Of a stretch of 64,000 nucleotides of DNA, positions 33,902-41,849 are shown piece after piece; within the stretch, counting starts at the first letter, position 1, and the number at the start of each line of letters is the position of its first letter. Under the pieces are notes generated by a model, which saw only the letters and a program-made list of their open reading frames with translations, did not search any database and had not been told where the DNA came from. The position numbers and the translations under genes are program-made. Location of the stretch: NCBI RefSeq assembly GCF_028561335.1, contig NZ_JAQQTG010000015.1, forward strand, positions 147,346 through 211,345, in the 5' to 3' direction. This DNA comes from Aequorivita todarodis. Lineage in GTDB: Bacteria > Bacteroidota > Bacteroidia > Flavobacteriales > Flavobacteriaceae.

Positions 33902-35614
33902 TCAATAGCCTATGGCAGTATCATCGCCACGGCTGTCGGCACCTCCTTGAAGTTTGCCGTTCGGGAGTTTTAGGATAGCGTCCACCTTTCCGATAACCGG
34001 GTCGGTTTCGGTATTTTCGGGATAGCCTTTTTGTTTCAACGTTTCAATCAGATCTTCGGGAAATCGATCAAATTCATACCTGATGGCATCGGGCAACCAC
34101 TGGTGATGAAATCTGGGCGCATCCACGGCTTGTTGCATATCCATATTAAATTCATACACATTCAAGATAGTTTGCGCTACTGAAGTGATAATCGTTGCCC
34201 CGCCGGGAGTACCCACGACCATCCAAAGTTTGCCGTCCTTTTCTACTATGGTCGGCGTCATCGAGCTGAGCATTCTTTTTTGGGGCGCAATGGCATTTGC
34301 CTGTCCGCCAACCAGACCATACACATTCGGCTCGCCCGGCTTGGCGCTGAAATCGTCCATTTCATTGTTTAAGAAGAAACCGAGTTCGTTGACGAATAGC
34401 AAGGAGCCGAAGGTTGAATTGAGCGTTGTGGTAACCGAAACCGCATTCCCAAAGGAATCAACGATTGAAAAGTGAGTGGTTTCAGGACTTTCGTACCCCA
34501 TAATTACACCGGGCTTAATTTCTGCTGAAGTAGTGGCCGCGTTGAAGGAAAAATTTTCCATTCTTCGGGAAAGATAGGCTTCGGAAAGCAAGGAATCGGT
34601 CGGGATATTCACAAAATCCGGGTCGCCCAAATAATAACTTCTGTCGGCGTAGGCGCGGCGTTCCGCTTCGGCCAAAACTTGAATGTATTTTTCTGAATTG
34701 TGGCCATATTCCGAAAGGGGAAAAGGTTCCACCATCTTTAAAATCTGCACCAAACAGATGCCGCCGCTGGATGGTGGCGCCATGGAAATCACTTTTAAAT
34801 CCTTATACGTAAAAACAATCGGTTCGCGCCATTGGGCCTCGTAGGCTTCCAAATCTTTTAGGGTTATTATGCCGCCTTTTTCTTTCAAAAAGGAAAGGAG
34901 TTTTTGGCCCGTTTCGCCACCGTAAAACTCAGCCCGGCCATTTTTGGAGATACGTTCCAAAGTATTGGCCAGTGCTAAATTTTTCAACGTATCGCCAGCT
35001 TTTAGATTTTCTGTATAAAGAATCGTTTCGCCATTTATTTCTTCAAAATAAGGAATATACATTTCCAATTCCTCTGCCTCCTTCTCAGTTATTATATATC
35101 CTTTTTTTGCCAGTTCAATCACGGGTTTTAAAATAACTTCCATCGGTAAACTTCCGAATTTTTCGTGGGCCGCAAACATGCCGGCAACAGTCCCCGGAAC
35201 GGCCACGGACATTGCGCCGATGGAGCTTTTGTTAGGAATAACGTTTCCATCCTTATCGAGGTACATATTTTTAGCGGCGGCCATCGGAGCTTTTTCGCGA
35301 TAGTCCAACGAGCCTATTTCGCCGTATTGGGTTCTGTAAACCATAAAGCCGCCGCCGGCAAGATTGCCTGCGTTGGGATAGGTTAGGGCCAAAGCCATAT
35401 TTGTGGCAATCATGGCATCAAAGGCGTTACCGCCCATTTTTAGGATTTCCGTGCCAATTTTTGAAGCCTCCGCCCGGGCCGAAACTACCATCGCGCTGTC
35501 TGCAATAACAGCCTGTTTTGTTTCAACTTTAGGTGTTTCAACAACGGTTCGCGCTTCAGGTTTTTCCTTGCAGGCAAATATGAGAAGTATGATTAATAGG
35601 GGATAGATTTTCAT
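33902..35614 (-). CDS. ggt: Gamma-glutamyltransferase (gamma-glutamyltranspeptidase), lipoprotein form
   Basis: From the ATG at 35614 the protein has 570 residues and begins MKIYPLLIILLIFAC, a lipoprotein signal with Cys15; an ATG five codons upstream is also possible. The autocleavage and nucleophile site is ETTHFSIVDSFGNAVSVTTT, the first Thr (about 379) being the N-terminal residue of the small subunit. The glutamate-binding GG loop (MLSSMTPTIVEKDGK, GTPGGATIIT) is present. It hydrolyses or transfers the gamma-glutamyl group of glutathione and gamma-glutamyl peptides. It acts outside the cytoplasm and, by its signal, on a membrane. No residue needed for processing is missing. Confidence 0.93.
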   Translation of the reverse strand: MKIYPLLIILLIFACKEKPEARTVVETPKVETKQAVIADSAMVVSARAEASKIGTEILKMGGNAFDAMIATNMALALTYPNAGNLAGGGFMVYRTQYGEIGSLDYREKAPMAAAKNMYLDKDGNVIPNKSSIGAMSVAVPGTVAGMFAAHEKFGSLPMEVILKPVIELAKKGYIITEKEAEELEMYIPYFEEINGETILYTENLKAGDTLKNLALANTLERISKNGRAEFYGGETGQKLLSFLKEKGGIITLKDLEAYEAQWREPIVFTYKDLKVISMAPPSSGGICLVQILKMVEPFPLSEYGHNSEKYIQVLAEAERRAYADRSYYLGDPDFVNIPTDSLLSEAYLSRRMENFSFNAATTSAEIKPGVIMGYESPETTHFSIVDSFGNAVSVTTTLNSTFGSLLFVNELGFFLNNEMDDFSAKPGEPNVYGLVGGQANAIAPQKRMLSSMTPTIVEKDGKLWMVVGTPGGATIITSVAQTILNVYEFNMDMQQAVDAPRFHHQWLPDAIRYEFDRFPEDLIETLKQKGYPENTETDPVIGKVDAILKLPNGKLQGGADSRGDDTAIGY

Positions 35615-35641
35615 AATTATTATTTTCAAATTTAATTATTA

Positions 35642-35677
35642 GGGCGTAGAGACGCACGGCCGTGCGTCTCTACGCCC
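35642..35677. repeat. 36-bp perfect palindrome (REP-like)
   Basis: The two 18-nt halves are exact reverse complements. The left half begins GGGCGTAGAGACGCAC and the centre is GGCC. It sits in the 72-nt gap between the ggt start and the end of the AcpH gene and is much more G+C-rich than its surroundings. Confidence 0.93.
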
Positions 35678-35686
35678 AATCCAATT

Positions 35687-36271
35687 TCATAATTCCTTTA
35701 ATTTTTGATGGGAAAAAGCTATCAATTCATCAAAAAAGGAAGTGAATTCGGCTTCAAATTCATCATAATATGCTTCGAGCTCCGCCACGGCGAGGTTCAT
35801 TTTTGAAACGCCCTTGGTGCGCACATTCATCTGTGTCAAAATTTTGCTGATTCCCTCCACGGTGGCGTAGCTTAGCAGCCAGTTGTCGGCAATCATATAA
35901 GGCATCATTCGTTGGATACGGGCGGGCAGCATGGTAAAATTTTTCCGAAGCAATTTATAAAAATCCGCTACATATTCATCCAAAGGCACTTCGGAATATT
36001 TGCTCCAATTTTTCGCCAAAAAATGGTCGTAGAGAATATCCACGATTACCCCGCTGTAATGTCCGTAATTTTTGTGGAGCCGCGCCGTGCTCTGGTGTAC
36101 CGTTGGGTGGGCATCGGTAAAACTGTCGATTGCACGGTGCAGCAATATACCTTTCGCGATGGCCGGCGGGTATTTTAAATATCTTTTTCCCTTAATGCCG
36201 TCGGCGATAAAGTTGCCGATGATAACACTTTCGTCATTGCCGGAGAGATAGATGTGGGCCAAAAAATTCAT
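35687..36271 (-). CDS. Acyl carrier protein phosphodiesterase-like protein (AcpH/DUF479)
   Basis: A 194-residue protein with the family N-terminus MNFLAHIYLSGNDESVIIGN and the His/Asp pattern GILLHRAIDSFTDAHPTVHQ (around 64-83). VIVDILYDHFLAKNW gives the metal-binding HD-like site. AcpH removes the 4'-phosphopantetheine arm from acyl carrier protein in the cytosol. Length is normal. It is divergent from the acyltransferase gene, 40 nt away. Confidence 0.85.
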   Translation of the reverse strand: MNFLAHIYLSGNDESVIIGNFIADGIKGKRYLKYPPAIAKGILLHRAIDSFTDAHPTVHQSTARLHKNYGHYSGVIVDILYDHFLAKNWSKYSEVPLDEYVADFYKLLRKNFTMLPARIQRMMPYMIADNWLLSYATVEGISKILTQMNVRTKGVSKMNLAVAELEAYYDEFEAEFTSFFDELIAFSHQKLKEL

Positions 36272-36285
36272 TCAATAAATATATG

Positions 36286-36293
36286 TATTTTTG
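36286..36293 (+). promoter_or_regulatory. Possible -7 element for the acyltransferase gene
   Basis: TATTTTTG, an exact TAnnTTTG match, 18 nt upstream of the TTG start. No clear -33 TTG. Confidence 0.35.
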
Positions 36294-36311
36294 GGCTGTA
36301 AAAACTGAAAA

Positions 36312-37382
36312 TTGAACCGATTACCCAATTTGGACCCATTGCGGTTTTTCCTTGCCTCCCTCGTGTTGCTGTTTCACTTGCCCCAACTTTCCGCCAACCA
36401 GGGATTGCCATATTTTGATGGGCTTCCCATTTATCATCGGGGTTTGGAGGCGGTTTATATGTTTTTTGTACTTAGTGGGTTTTTGATTATTCGGCTTATT
36501 TATCGGGCAAAAATCAGGAACGCTTTCTCGATTAGGGATTTTTATATTCGAAGGATTCTGCGCATTTTCCCCCTGTACTACCTGGTTTTGGGCTTCGGTC
36601 TTCTTTTTTACAACGTGATTTTGCCATTTTTGAACATTCCTTTCCAAATAAACTATACTTGGAAGGAAGCTTTTTTTTACAACGTTTTCTTTCTTCCGAA
36701 TGTCTTTGCCAAAATCTACGAACCCGGCGGTATAATTGAAATTCTGTGGTCCATTGGGATTGAGGAACAGTTCTATTTGATGATTGCGCCCTTGCTCTTT
36801 TTTATAAATGTGAAATGGGTACTGCGGATTTTGAGCCTTTTGTTGATTGGGTATTTTATCCTTTATTGGTCCGATATTTTTGAAGTGCTCCGTAAATACA
36901 CCTTTGTGTTCTTCTACCTTTTTTCCGGCGGGGTGATTGCAATTCTCGAAGAAAAGAAAAAACTGGAATTCTTGAAACGTTTCCGGATTTTTCCTTTGGT
37001 GGTCTGCGTTGCGACCCTTCTCTATTATAGTACCGATTGGTTTCTTTTGGAACCTTTGTGGTTGCGGTCGTTATTCACTTGTGTGTTGTTTGCCCTTTTC
37101 ATACACACGCTCGCCTTCAACAACCGTGGCGTGGAAGTAAACAGTAGGATTTTAAACCATTTCGGAAATATTTCCTACGGAATTTATATGTTTCATGCCA
37201 TTGTTTTAAATGCTGTTGTATTTTTGTTTTTGAAATTGGAAATGCTCCAAAATCTTAATGGAACTTTAACCATAATTTTATTGCACCTGCTTTCCTTCGC
37301 GGGAACGCTTTTGATAGCGCATTTGTCGTACACCTACTTTGAGCTTTACTTTTTAAAGTTGAAGAATAAATTCAGAAAATAA
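36312..37382 (+). CDS. Acyltransferase family 3 membrane protein (OafA/YrhL type)
   Basis: A 356-residue protein with about ten helices and the family opening NRLPNLDPLRFFLASLVLLF, including the conserved R-F-x-A and an early His (LLFHLP). A second motif (EAVYMFFVLSGFLIIRLIY) matches the F-F-x-x-S-G-F/Y-L signature. The frame opens with TTG at 36312, because an in-frame TGA lies two codons upstream and no ATG precedes the conserved motif. These proteins O-acetylate or O-acylate polysaccharide or lipopolysaccharide sugars at the inner membrane. The acceptor is unknown. Confidence 0.88.
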   Translation: MNRLPNLDPLRFFLASLVLLFHLPQLSANQGLPYFDGLPIYHRGLEAVYMFFVLSGFLIIRLIYRAKIRNAFSIRDFYIRRILRIFPLYYLVLGFGLLFYNVILPFLNIPFQINYTWKEAFFYNVFFLPNVFAKIYEPGGIIEILWSIGIEEQFYLMIAPLLFFINVKWVLRILSLLLIGYFILYWSDIFEVLRKYTFVFFYLFSGGVIAILEEKKKLEFLKRFRIFPLVVCVATLLYYSTDWFLLEPLWLRSLFTCVLFALFIHTLAFNNRGVEVNSRILNHFGNISYGIYMFHAIVLNAVVFLFLKLEMLQNLNGTLTIILLHLLSFAGTLLIAHLSYTYFELYFLKLKNKFRK

Positions 37383-37384
37383 CT

Positions 37385-37461
37385 GATGAGATACGAAGTA
37401 CAAAATACGAGGTACGAATTACGATCAACAATTAACAATTAACCCCTAACCCTTAACAACA
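37385..37461. repeat. Long 7-nt tandem repeat with unit switch, 11 units
   Basis: Eleven contiguous heptamers fill the gap to glmM. The first six are TACGAAG-like (GATGAGA, TACGAAG, TACAAAA, TACGAGG, TACGAAT, TACGATC). The next five are AACAATT-like (AACAATT twice, AACCCCT, AACCCTT, AACAACA). The 7-nt phase is continuous across the switch. Confidence 0.93.
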
Positions 37462-37466
37462 AAAAA

Positions 37467-38879
37467 ATGACTTTAATAAAATCCATTTCGGGCATCCGCG
37501 GGACCATTGGCGGCACGCAAGGCGAAAACTTAACTCCAATTGACGCCGTAAAATACGCGGCGGCCTACGGAAGCTGGGTAAAACAGCAGCGCAACAAGGA
37601 AAACTATAAAGTGGTCGTGGGACGCGATGCGCGGATTTCCGGCGAAATGATGCAGCAATTGGTAATGAATACGCTTGTTGGGATGGGAATTACCGTGATT
37701 GACTTAAACCTTTCAACCACGCCAACGGTTGAAATGGCTGTGGCATTGGAACACGCCGATGGCGGAATAATTTTAACCGCAAGCCATAACCCAAAACAAT
37801 GGAACGCCCTGAAATTGCTGAACAACAAAGGCGAATTTTTAAATGCCGAAGCCGGACAGCAAATCCTCGACATTGCCGAAAAGGGGATTATTGAATTTGC
37901 CGAAGTTGACAATCTGGGCGAAATCCATAAAAATGATGCCTATATAGATTTGCATATCGACGAAATTTTGAATCTGCCTTTGGTAAAAACAGATGCCATA
38001 AAGCGCTCCAAATTTAAGGTGGTTGTTGATGCGGTGAATTCCACGGGAGGTATTGCGGTGCCCCTGCTTTTGGAAGCCTTGGGCGTGGAGCCCGTGAAAT
38101 TGCACTGTACGCCAAATGGTGAATTTCCACACAATCCCGAACCGTTAAAGGAACATTTGGGCGATTTGATGGCAAGCGTTGTAAAAAACCACGCCGACTT
38201 CGGAATTGTGGTTGACCCCGATGTGGACCGACTTGCCTTTGTTGACGAAAAAGGTGAAATGTTCGGCGAGGAATATACATTGGTAGCCGTTGCCGATTAC
38301 GTTCTGCAAAACACGCCCGGAAATACGGTCTCAAACATGTCATCCTCACGGGCTTTGCGCGATGTTACCGAAAAGCACGGCGGCACATACTTTGCCAGTG
38401 CCGTGGGCGAGGTAAACGTGGTAGAAAAAATGAAGGAAACCAACGCCGTGATTGGCGGAGAAGGCAATGGCGGCATTATCTATCCAGAACTGCACTACGG
38501 TCGCGATAGTTTGGTGGGGATTGCATTGTTTTTAAGTTTTTTGGCTGAGGAAAAAATTGCAGTGAGTGAACTTCGGAAGAAATACACGGCTTATTTTATG
38601 AGCAAAAAGAAGATTGAATTAACCCCGCAGTTGGATGTGGATGCAATTTTAAAGGCGATGGAAGCAAAGTATGCTGCGGAAGAAATAAACACGATTGACG
38701 GCGTAAAAATAGATTTCCCGGAAAACTGGGTGCACCTTCGAAAATCGAACACGGAACCGATAATCAGGATTTATACCGAGGCAAAAAGCCAGGAAGAAGC
38801 AGATGCCTTGGCGGATAGGATTATTGGGGAAATAAAAGCGGTTGCGGGGATTTGTGGAAATTTGAACGATTGCGAATAA
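37467..38879 (+). CDS. glmM: Phosphoglucosamine mutase (GlmM-type alpha-D-phosphohexomutase)
   Basis: A 470-residue enzyme of the phosphohexomutase family. The phosphoserine loop is LTASHNPKQWNAL with Ser106. The Mg-binding loop is VVDPDVDRLAFVDE, the sugar loop is IGGEGNGGIIYPEL, and the phosphate-binding loop near the C-terminus is RKSNTEPIIRIYTEA. GlmM converts glucosamine-6-phosphate to glucosamine-1-phosphate for UDP-GlcNAc, hence peptidoglycan and lipid A. Bacteroidota homologues are usually annotated phosphoglucosamine mutase, but a phosphomannomutase or phosphoglucomutase role cannot be excluded from sequence. It is separated from the acyltransferase by the 7-nt repeat tract and has its own terminator. 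Confidence 0.9.
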   Translation: MTLIKSISGIRGTIGGTQGENLTPIDAVKYAAAYGSWVKQQRNKENYKVVVGRDARISGEMMQQLVMNTLVGMGITVIDLNLSTTPTVEMAVALEHADGGIILTASHNPKQWNALKLLNNKGEFLNAEAGQQILDIAEKGIIEFAEVDNLGEIHKNDAYIDLHIDEILNLPLVKTDAIKRSKFKVVVDAVNSTGGIAVPLLLEALGVEPVKLHCTPNGEFPHNPEPLKEHLGDLMASVVKNHADFGIVVDPDVDRLAFVDEKGEMFGEEYTLVAVADYVLQNTPGNTVSNMSSSRALRDVTEKHGGTYFASAVGEVNVVEKMKETNAVIGGEGNGGIIYPELHYGRDSLVGIALFLSFLAEEKIAVSELRKKYTAYFMSKKKIELTPQLDVDAILKAMEAKYAAEEINTIDGVKIDFPENWVHLRKSNTEPIIRIYTEAKSQEEADALADRIIGEIKAVAGICGNLNDCE

Positions 38880-38917
38880 AAAACGCCTTCTTCCGTATTA
38901 TTGGGAGAAGGCGTTTT
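38880..38917 (+). terminator. Rho-independent terminator of glmM
   Basis: ACGCCTTCTTCC and GGGAGAAGGCGT form a long stem beginning just after the glmM stop, followed by a run of seven Ts. Confidence 0.9.
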
Positions 38918-38982
38918 TTTCAATTATGGGTAGTCTTTTTGAATGTCATATTCGGCTGTTACGCCCTGTGGCTATGCGGTTT

Positions 38983-39309
38983 TTATGTTAAGTTCAGATT
39001 TTGGTTTAGCAATTCGACGTTAAAGTTGATTTTTGCGTTCAAGGCTCGAAACACTTTCAAAATGGTTTCAAATCGGGCATCGGTCAAATTGTTCTCGATT
39101 TTTGAAATCTGCGCTTTTTGAACACCAACCAATTCGCCGAGTTGGGCTTGGGTCAAGTTCCTCTCTTTTCGGGCTTGTTTGATGGCTTGCCCAATCAGGT
39201 CAAGTCGCAACTCGCTCTCAAACTCGTCTCTTTCCGGCGTTCCGATTTTGCCGATATACTTGTCGGTAATCTCGTCCAGACTTTTGGTTTTTATTGCTTT
39301 CTTACTCAT
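38983..39309 (-). CDS. higA: HigA-type antitoxin, XRE helix-turn-helix
   Basis: A 108-residue DNA-binding protein starting MSKKAIKTKSLDEITDKYIG. The XRE-type helix-turn-helix is RKERNLTQAQLGELVGVQKA (about 48-67), followed by QISKIENNLTDARFETILKV. The start at 39309 lies 4 nt after the stop of the upstream toxin gene. Toxin first, antitoxin second, and an XRE antitoxin are the hallmarks of HigBA modules. The antitoxin would neutralise the toxin and repress the pair's promoter. Confidence 0.88.
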   Translation of the reverse strand: MSKKAIKTKSLDEITDKYIGKIGTPERDEFESELRLDLIGQAIKQARKERNLTQAQLGELVGVQKAQISKIENNLTDARFETILKVFRALNAKINFNVELLNQNLNLT

Positions 39310-39313
39310 AATT

Positions 39314-39652
39314 TTATTTTTTAGCGGCAAAATATTGTTTCATAATCCGCTCGGTCTTTGCGATTTCCTTTGGCGGTGTTTTAGGTGTTTTCTTTTCGAT
39401 TCCGTGGGTGGAGATGACTACTGTTTCGGTTTTGTCCGTTTTATCCCAAAAAGCGAAAAGCCGGTAATAGGTCTTGTTGTGAAGGGTCCGAAACTCCCAA
39501 ACGTTGTCGTTTAGCTTTTTGAAAAGTTCATTGTCATTGACAACTTGAGCTTTTCTAATGTTATAAATAATTTTCTTGCGCGCCTTATCGCTCAAGCTAT
39601 TGAGAAAATCATCAACTTCGTCCATCAATTCGACCTTAAATTTTTGTTTCAT
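39314..39652 (-). CDS. higB: HigB-type toxin, RelE/ParE superfamily (Gp49-like)
   Basis: A 112-residue basic protein with the Gp49/HigB pattern: an N-terminal helical pair (VDDFLNSLSDKARKKIIYNI), then WEFRTLHNKTYYRLFAFWDK and STHGIEKKTPKTPPKEIAKT before a C-terminal helix. Family members are ribosome-dependent mRNA endonucleases. It lies 4 nt upstream of the antitoxin and has a well-formed promoter 17 nt upstream. Adjacent genes on one side are a split nuclease-like gene, which suggests a small accessory island. Confidence 0.9.
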   Translation of the reverse strand: MKQKFKVELMDEVDDFLNSLSDKARKKIIYNIRKAQVVNDNELFKKLNDNVWEFRTLHNKTYYRLFAFWDKTDKTETVVISTHGIEKKTPKTPPKEIAKTERIMKQYFAAKK

Positions 39653-39668
39653 TCAATCGAATGTTTTA

Positions 39669-39699
39669 CAAAGGTAGATGTTTCTTAATTAGGAAACAA
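39669..39699 (-). promoter_or_regulatory. Predicted higBA promoter (TTG-N20-TACCTTTG)
   Basis: TTG at 39699-39697 and TACCTTTG at 39676-39669 on the minus strand, with a 20-nt spacer, 16 nt before the toxin ATG. An excellent match to the Bacteroidota consensus. Confidence 0.7.
39680..39697. promoter_or_regulatory. Candidate HigA operator: near-perfect palindrome in the promoter spacer
   Basis: GTTTCTTAATTAGGAAAC is palindromic at 16 of 18 positions and lies exactly between the -33 and -7 elements, where an autorepressor would block transcription. Confidence 0.5.
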
Positions 39700-39851
39700 T
39701 TTTAATTTGAAGACGGATATTTCTGATATAATAAACATCGTTTTGTGTATATGAGTTGTGGTGTGTCTCGGCAAGAACCTCCCCAAATAAAAACGGGCTT
39801 TGAAAAACCCTGCGGATATTCCAAGCGTGACTGACCAAGTCATAGCTTTTG

Positions 39852-40274
39852 CTATGATGTTCGTTTAATTACCCATTCTAATAATCCTGAATTAATTGTT
39901 AAATCGGCTATTTTATCTCCGAAATATAATATTGTTTCAGTTTCGTTGTCGTATTCGATCAAACTTTTTTTAGCACTATGAACTACATAAAAGAATTTGT
40001 CATAATCGGTCATCGTAGCAAACTTATCTTGATAATATAAAAATTGTTTTAAGTCGGATTGAGATTTTATTTGCACGATTGCTCTTTCTCCAGTTACTGG
40101 TGCCAATAATTCCAAATCCAAGGTTTTTTGTGTTTTCCCAGTTTCACTTACCCTTTGCCAGCCAGCTTGTCTAAAAATCAAGTCGATTAAAGTCTCAAAG
40201 TCTTTCCATTGCAAGTTTTTGATTAAAACGCTCAATCTTTCTTTGAGTTCGGTTATTGTTTTTTCAAGTTCCAC
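39852..40274 (-). CDS. PD-(D/E)XK nuclease-like domain, C-terminal half of an interrupted gene
   Basis: A 140-residue fragment with the nuclease-like region WKDFETLIDLIFRQAGWQRV, then LDLELLAPVTGERAIVQIKS. The pattern (E, D, then Q-x-K) matches restriction-endonuclease-like folds such as Mrr-type domains. In the same frame upstream, codons continue back (KINNQQLKEVV) to a TAG at 40307-40305, immediately followed by the 40305-40778 frame. The two therefore look like one original gene of about 308 codons broken by a single in-frame stop. The ATG used here is internal to that gene, so an independent protein is uncertain. Readthrough would restore the whole protein. Confidence 0.65.
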   Translation of the reverse strand: MELEKTITELKERLSVLIKNLQWKDFETLIDLIFRQAGWQRVSETGKTQKTLDLELLAPVTGERAIVQIKSQSDLKQFLYYQDKFATMTDYDKFFYVVHSAKKSLIEYDNETETILYFGDKIADLTINSGLLEWVIKRTS

Positions 40275-40304
40275 AACCTCTTTTAGTTGTTGATTATTGA
40301 TTTT

Positions 40305-40778
40305 CTACAAAGCATATTTTTCTTCTGGGACTTTACAAATCGTTCCACGAAATCCTTGAGTTTTCAATAATTTTCCGCTCAAGTTTCCTGAAAGCAATAA
40401 TTCTCCGTCTATATTTTTATCAGACCAGGTACCGATTACTGGCCTTGTTTTGGTTTTATCAGGCAGTAATGTAATTTCTGCCTCGGAAAAGCACCACCAA
40501 AGTTTATTATTAAAAAAAGTCAACCAAAGTGTTTGGTTGTCATTTTCATAAAATTGTTTAATTTGGTTTGTGTGACTTGTGGCAACTCCTTGTGTGGCAT
40601 TTTCTACTTCAATAAAGTATTTGTGGACTAAATCCCATTTTCCGTTTACGCATAAATTGTGGTCAACATCTTTATATCCAAGTCTCAAAGTTTGGTTTAT
40701 TACAATACAATCAGTTTCATATTCTCCGCCTTGTCCTAACTTTATAAAAAGTACTTTATCTGCTTTAATTCTGTTCAA
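40305..40778 (-). CDS. N-terminal half of an interrupted nuclease-like gene
   Basis: A 157-residue part beginning at a TTG (NRIKADKVLFIKLGQGGEYE). It has Trp/Phe-rich segments (TLWLTFFNNKLWWCF), then RPVIGTWSDKNIDGELLLSG, and ends SGKLLKTQGFRGTICKVPEE before KYAL and the TAG stop. I recall proteins in which this kind of domain continues directly into a restriction-endonuclease-like domain, as the next segment in the same frame does here. No ATG precedes it, so the start is uncertain. The A+T content and isolated position suggest an accessory, possibly decaying, defence or mobile gene next to higBA. Confidence 0.6.
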   Translation of the reverse strand: MNRIKADKVLFIKLGQGGEYETDCIVINQTLRLGYKDVDHNLCVNGKWDLVHKYFIEVENATQGVATSHTNQIKQFYENDNQTLWLTFFNNKLWWCFSEAEITLLPDKTKTRPVIGTWSDKNIDGELLLSGNLSGKLLKTQGFRGTICKVPEEKYAL

Positions 40779-40930
40779 TCGCGGTTTTTTTAAATGTTTT
40801 ACAATGTGTTGTATAGTAACTTTTATTACTGTTATCCATTAAATAGGACAGGATATGTCAACTTGTTATCATTATCCCGGAAAGATAAATCATTTAATCC
40901 AAAATTAAGAGGCCTTTAATTACGTTAGCC

Positions 40931-41803
40931 CTAAACATTTCTCAGCTTCCACCGTTTATGCGACCACAAATAATACTCCGGCTTTTCGCGAATCTGTGCT
41001 TCCAAAGCATCAAAAAACCTGCGGGTTATCTGAAAATCTGGGTATTCTTTTGGGTTGTCAACCAAGGGGACAAAAGTGGCGGTGTAATAACCGCGTTTCA
41101 CTTTTTCAACTTTTAGATAAAGTACGGCGAAGTCGAGTTTTTTTGCCAGTTCCTCGGTTCCGGTGAACATGGGCACATCTATGCCCATAAAGGTATCGCG
41201 GTGTTTGAAAGCACCGAGTTTTGGGGTTTGGTCGGAGAGAATATAGGTTAGCGTTTTTATGCCTTTTTTCCACTTTCGGAAAAGCACGCCCACAATTTTT
41301 TTATTGCTCACAATGATGCCTCCAAAGTGTTCCCGGGTCTTTTTAACCAATGCATCAAACTGTTTGTTGTCCAAAGGTTTGTAAACGGCGTGGGCTTGAT
41401 GCTGCATCAATTTGTTGAGAATTCCGCTCCATTCCCAGTTGCCGTAGTGACCAGCCATTAGCAGGATGCTTCGGTCATTTTGGTAGTAATTGTCGAGGAT
41501 TTCGGCATTGGTAACCACAAACCGTTTGCGAATTTCCTTTTCCGAAATGGTAAATGCCTTTATGGTTTCAAAAATAATATCGCAAAGATGTTTAAAGAAC
41601 TGCTGCGCGATATAGTCCCGTTCTTTTTGTGTTTTTTCGGGAAAAACCAGGGCCAGATTATCCTTCACCACTTTTTTGCGATACCCAACTATATAATAGA
41701 CCAAAATATACAGAGCGGTGGATTTTAGGTACAAAATGCGCATCGGCATAACGGAAAGTAGCCAAAGAATTGGATAAGCCAGGATATAAAGCAATCTTTG
41801 CAT
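40931..41803 (-). CDS. Lysophospholipid acyltransferase family protein (LpxL/HtrB type)
   Basis: A 290-residue protein starting at the ATG at 41803 (MQRLLYILAYPILWLLSVMP); a longer frame from 41842 would overlap its own promoter. An N-terminal membrane helix is followed by the acyltransferase motif MAGHYGNWEW (His-x4-Glu) and LSDQTPK. LpxL/LpxM homologues transfer secondary acyl chains to lipid A at the inner membrane. Length is near normal for the family. The promoter -33 element lies within the adjacent 7-nt repeat tract. Confidence 0.9.
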   Translation of the reverse strand: MQRLLYILAYPILWLLSVMPMRILYLKSTALYILVYYIVGYRKKVVKDNLALVFPEKTQKERDYIAQQFFKHLCDIIFETIKAFTISEKEIRKRFVVTNAEILDNYYQNDRSILLMAGHYGNWEWSGILNKLMQHQAHAVYKPLDNKQFDALVKKTREHFGGIIVSNKKIVGVLFRKWKKGIKTLTYILSDQTPKLGAFKHRDTFMGIDVPMFTGTEELAKKLDFAVLYLKVEKVKRGYYTATFVPLVDNPKEYPDFQITRRFFDALEAQIREKPEYYLWSHKRWKLRNV

Positions 41804-41817
41804 AGCGAATGTTCGTG

Positions 41818-41849
41818 CAAAACTAATTAAATAAATGTTCAATATTCAA
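41818..41849 (-). promoter_or_regulatory. Predicted promoter of the acyltransferase gene (TTG-N21-TAGTTTTG)
   Basis: On the minus strand, TTG at 41849-41847 (inside a repeat unit) and TAGTTTTG at 41825-41818, 21 nt apart, 14 nt before the ATG. Confidence 0.5.

Noticed and set aside
40305..40778. Reading the two halves of the nuclease-like gene as two unrelated complete genes
   Set aside because: They are in the same frame with only one TAG between them and no start signal specific to the second half; one interrupted gene explains this better, although both halves are listed.
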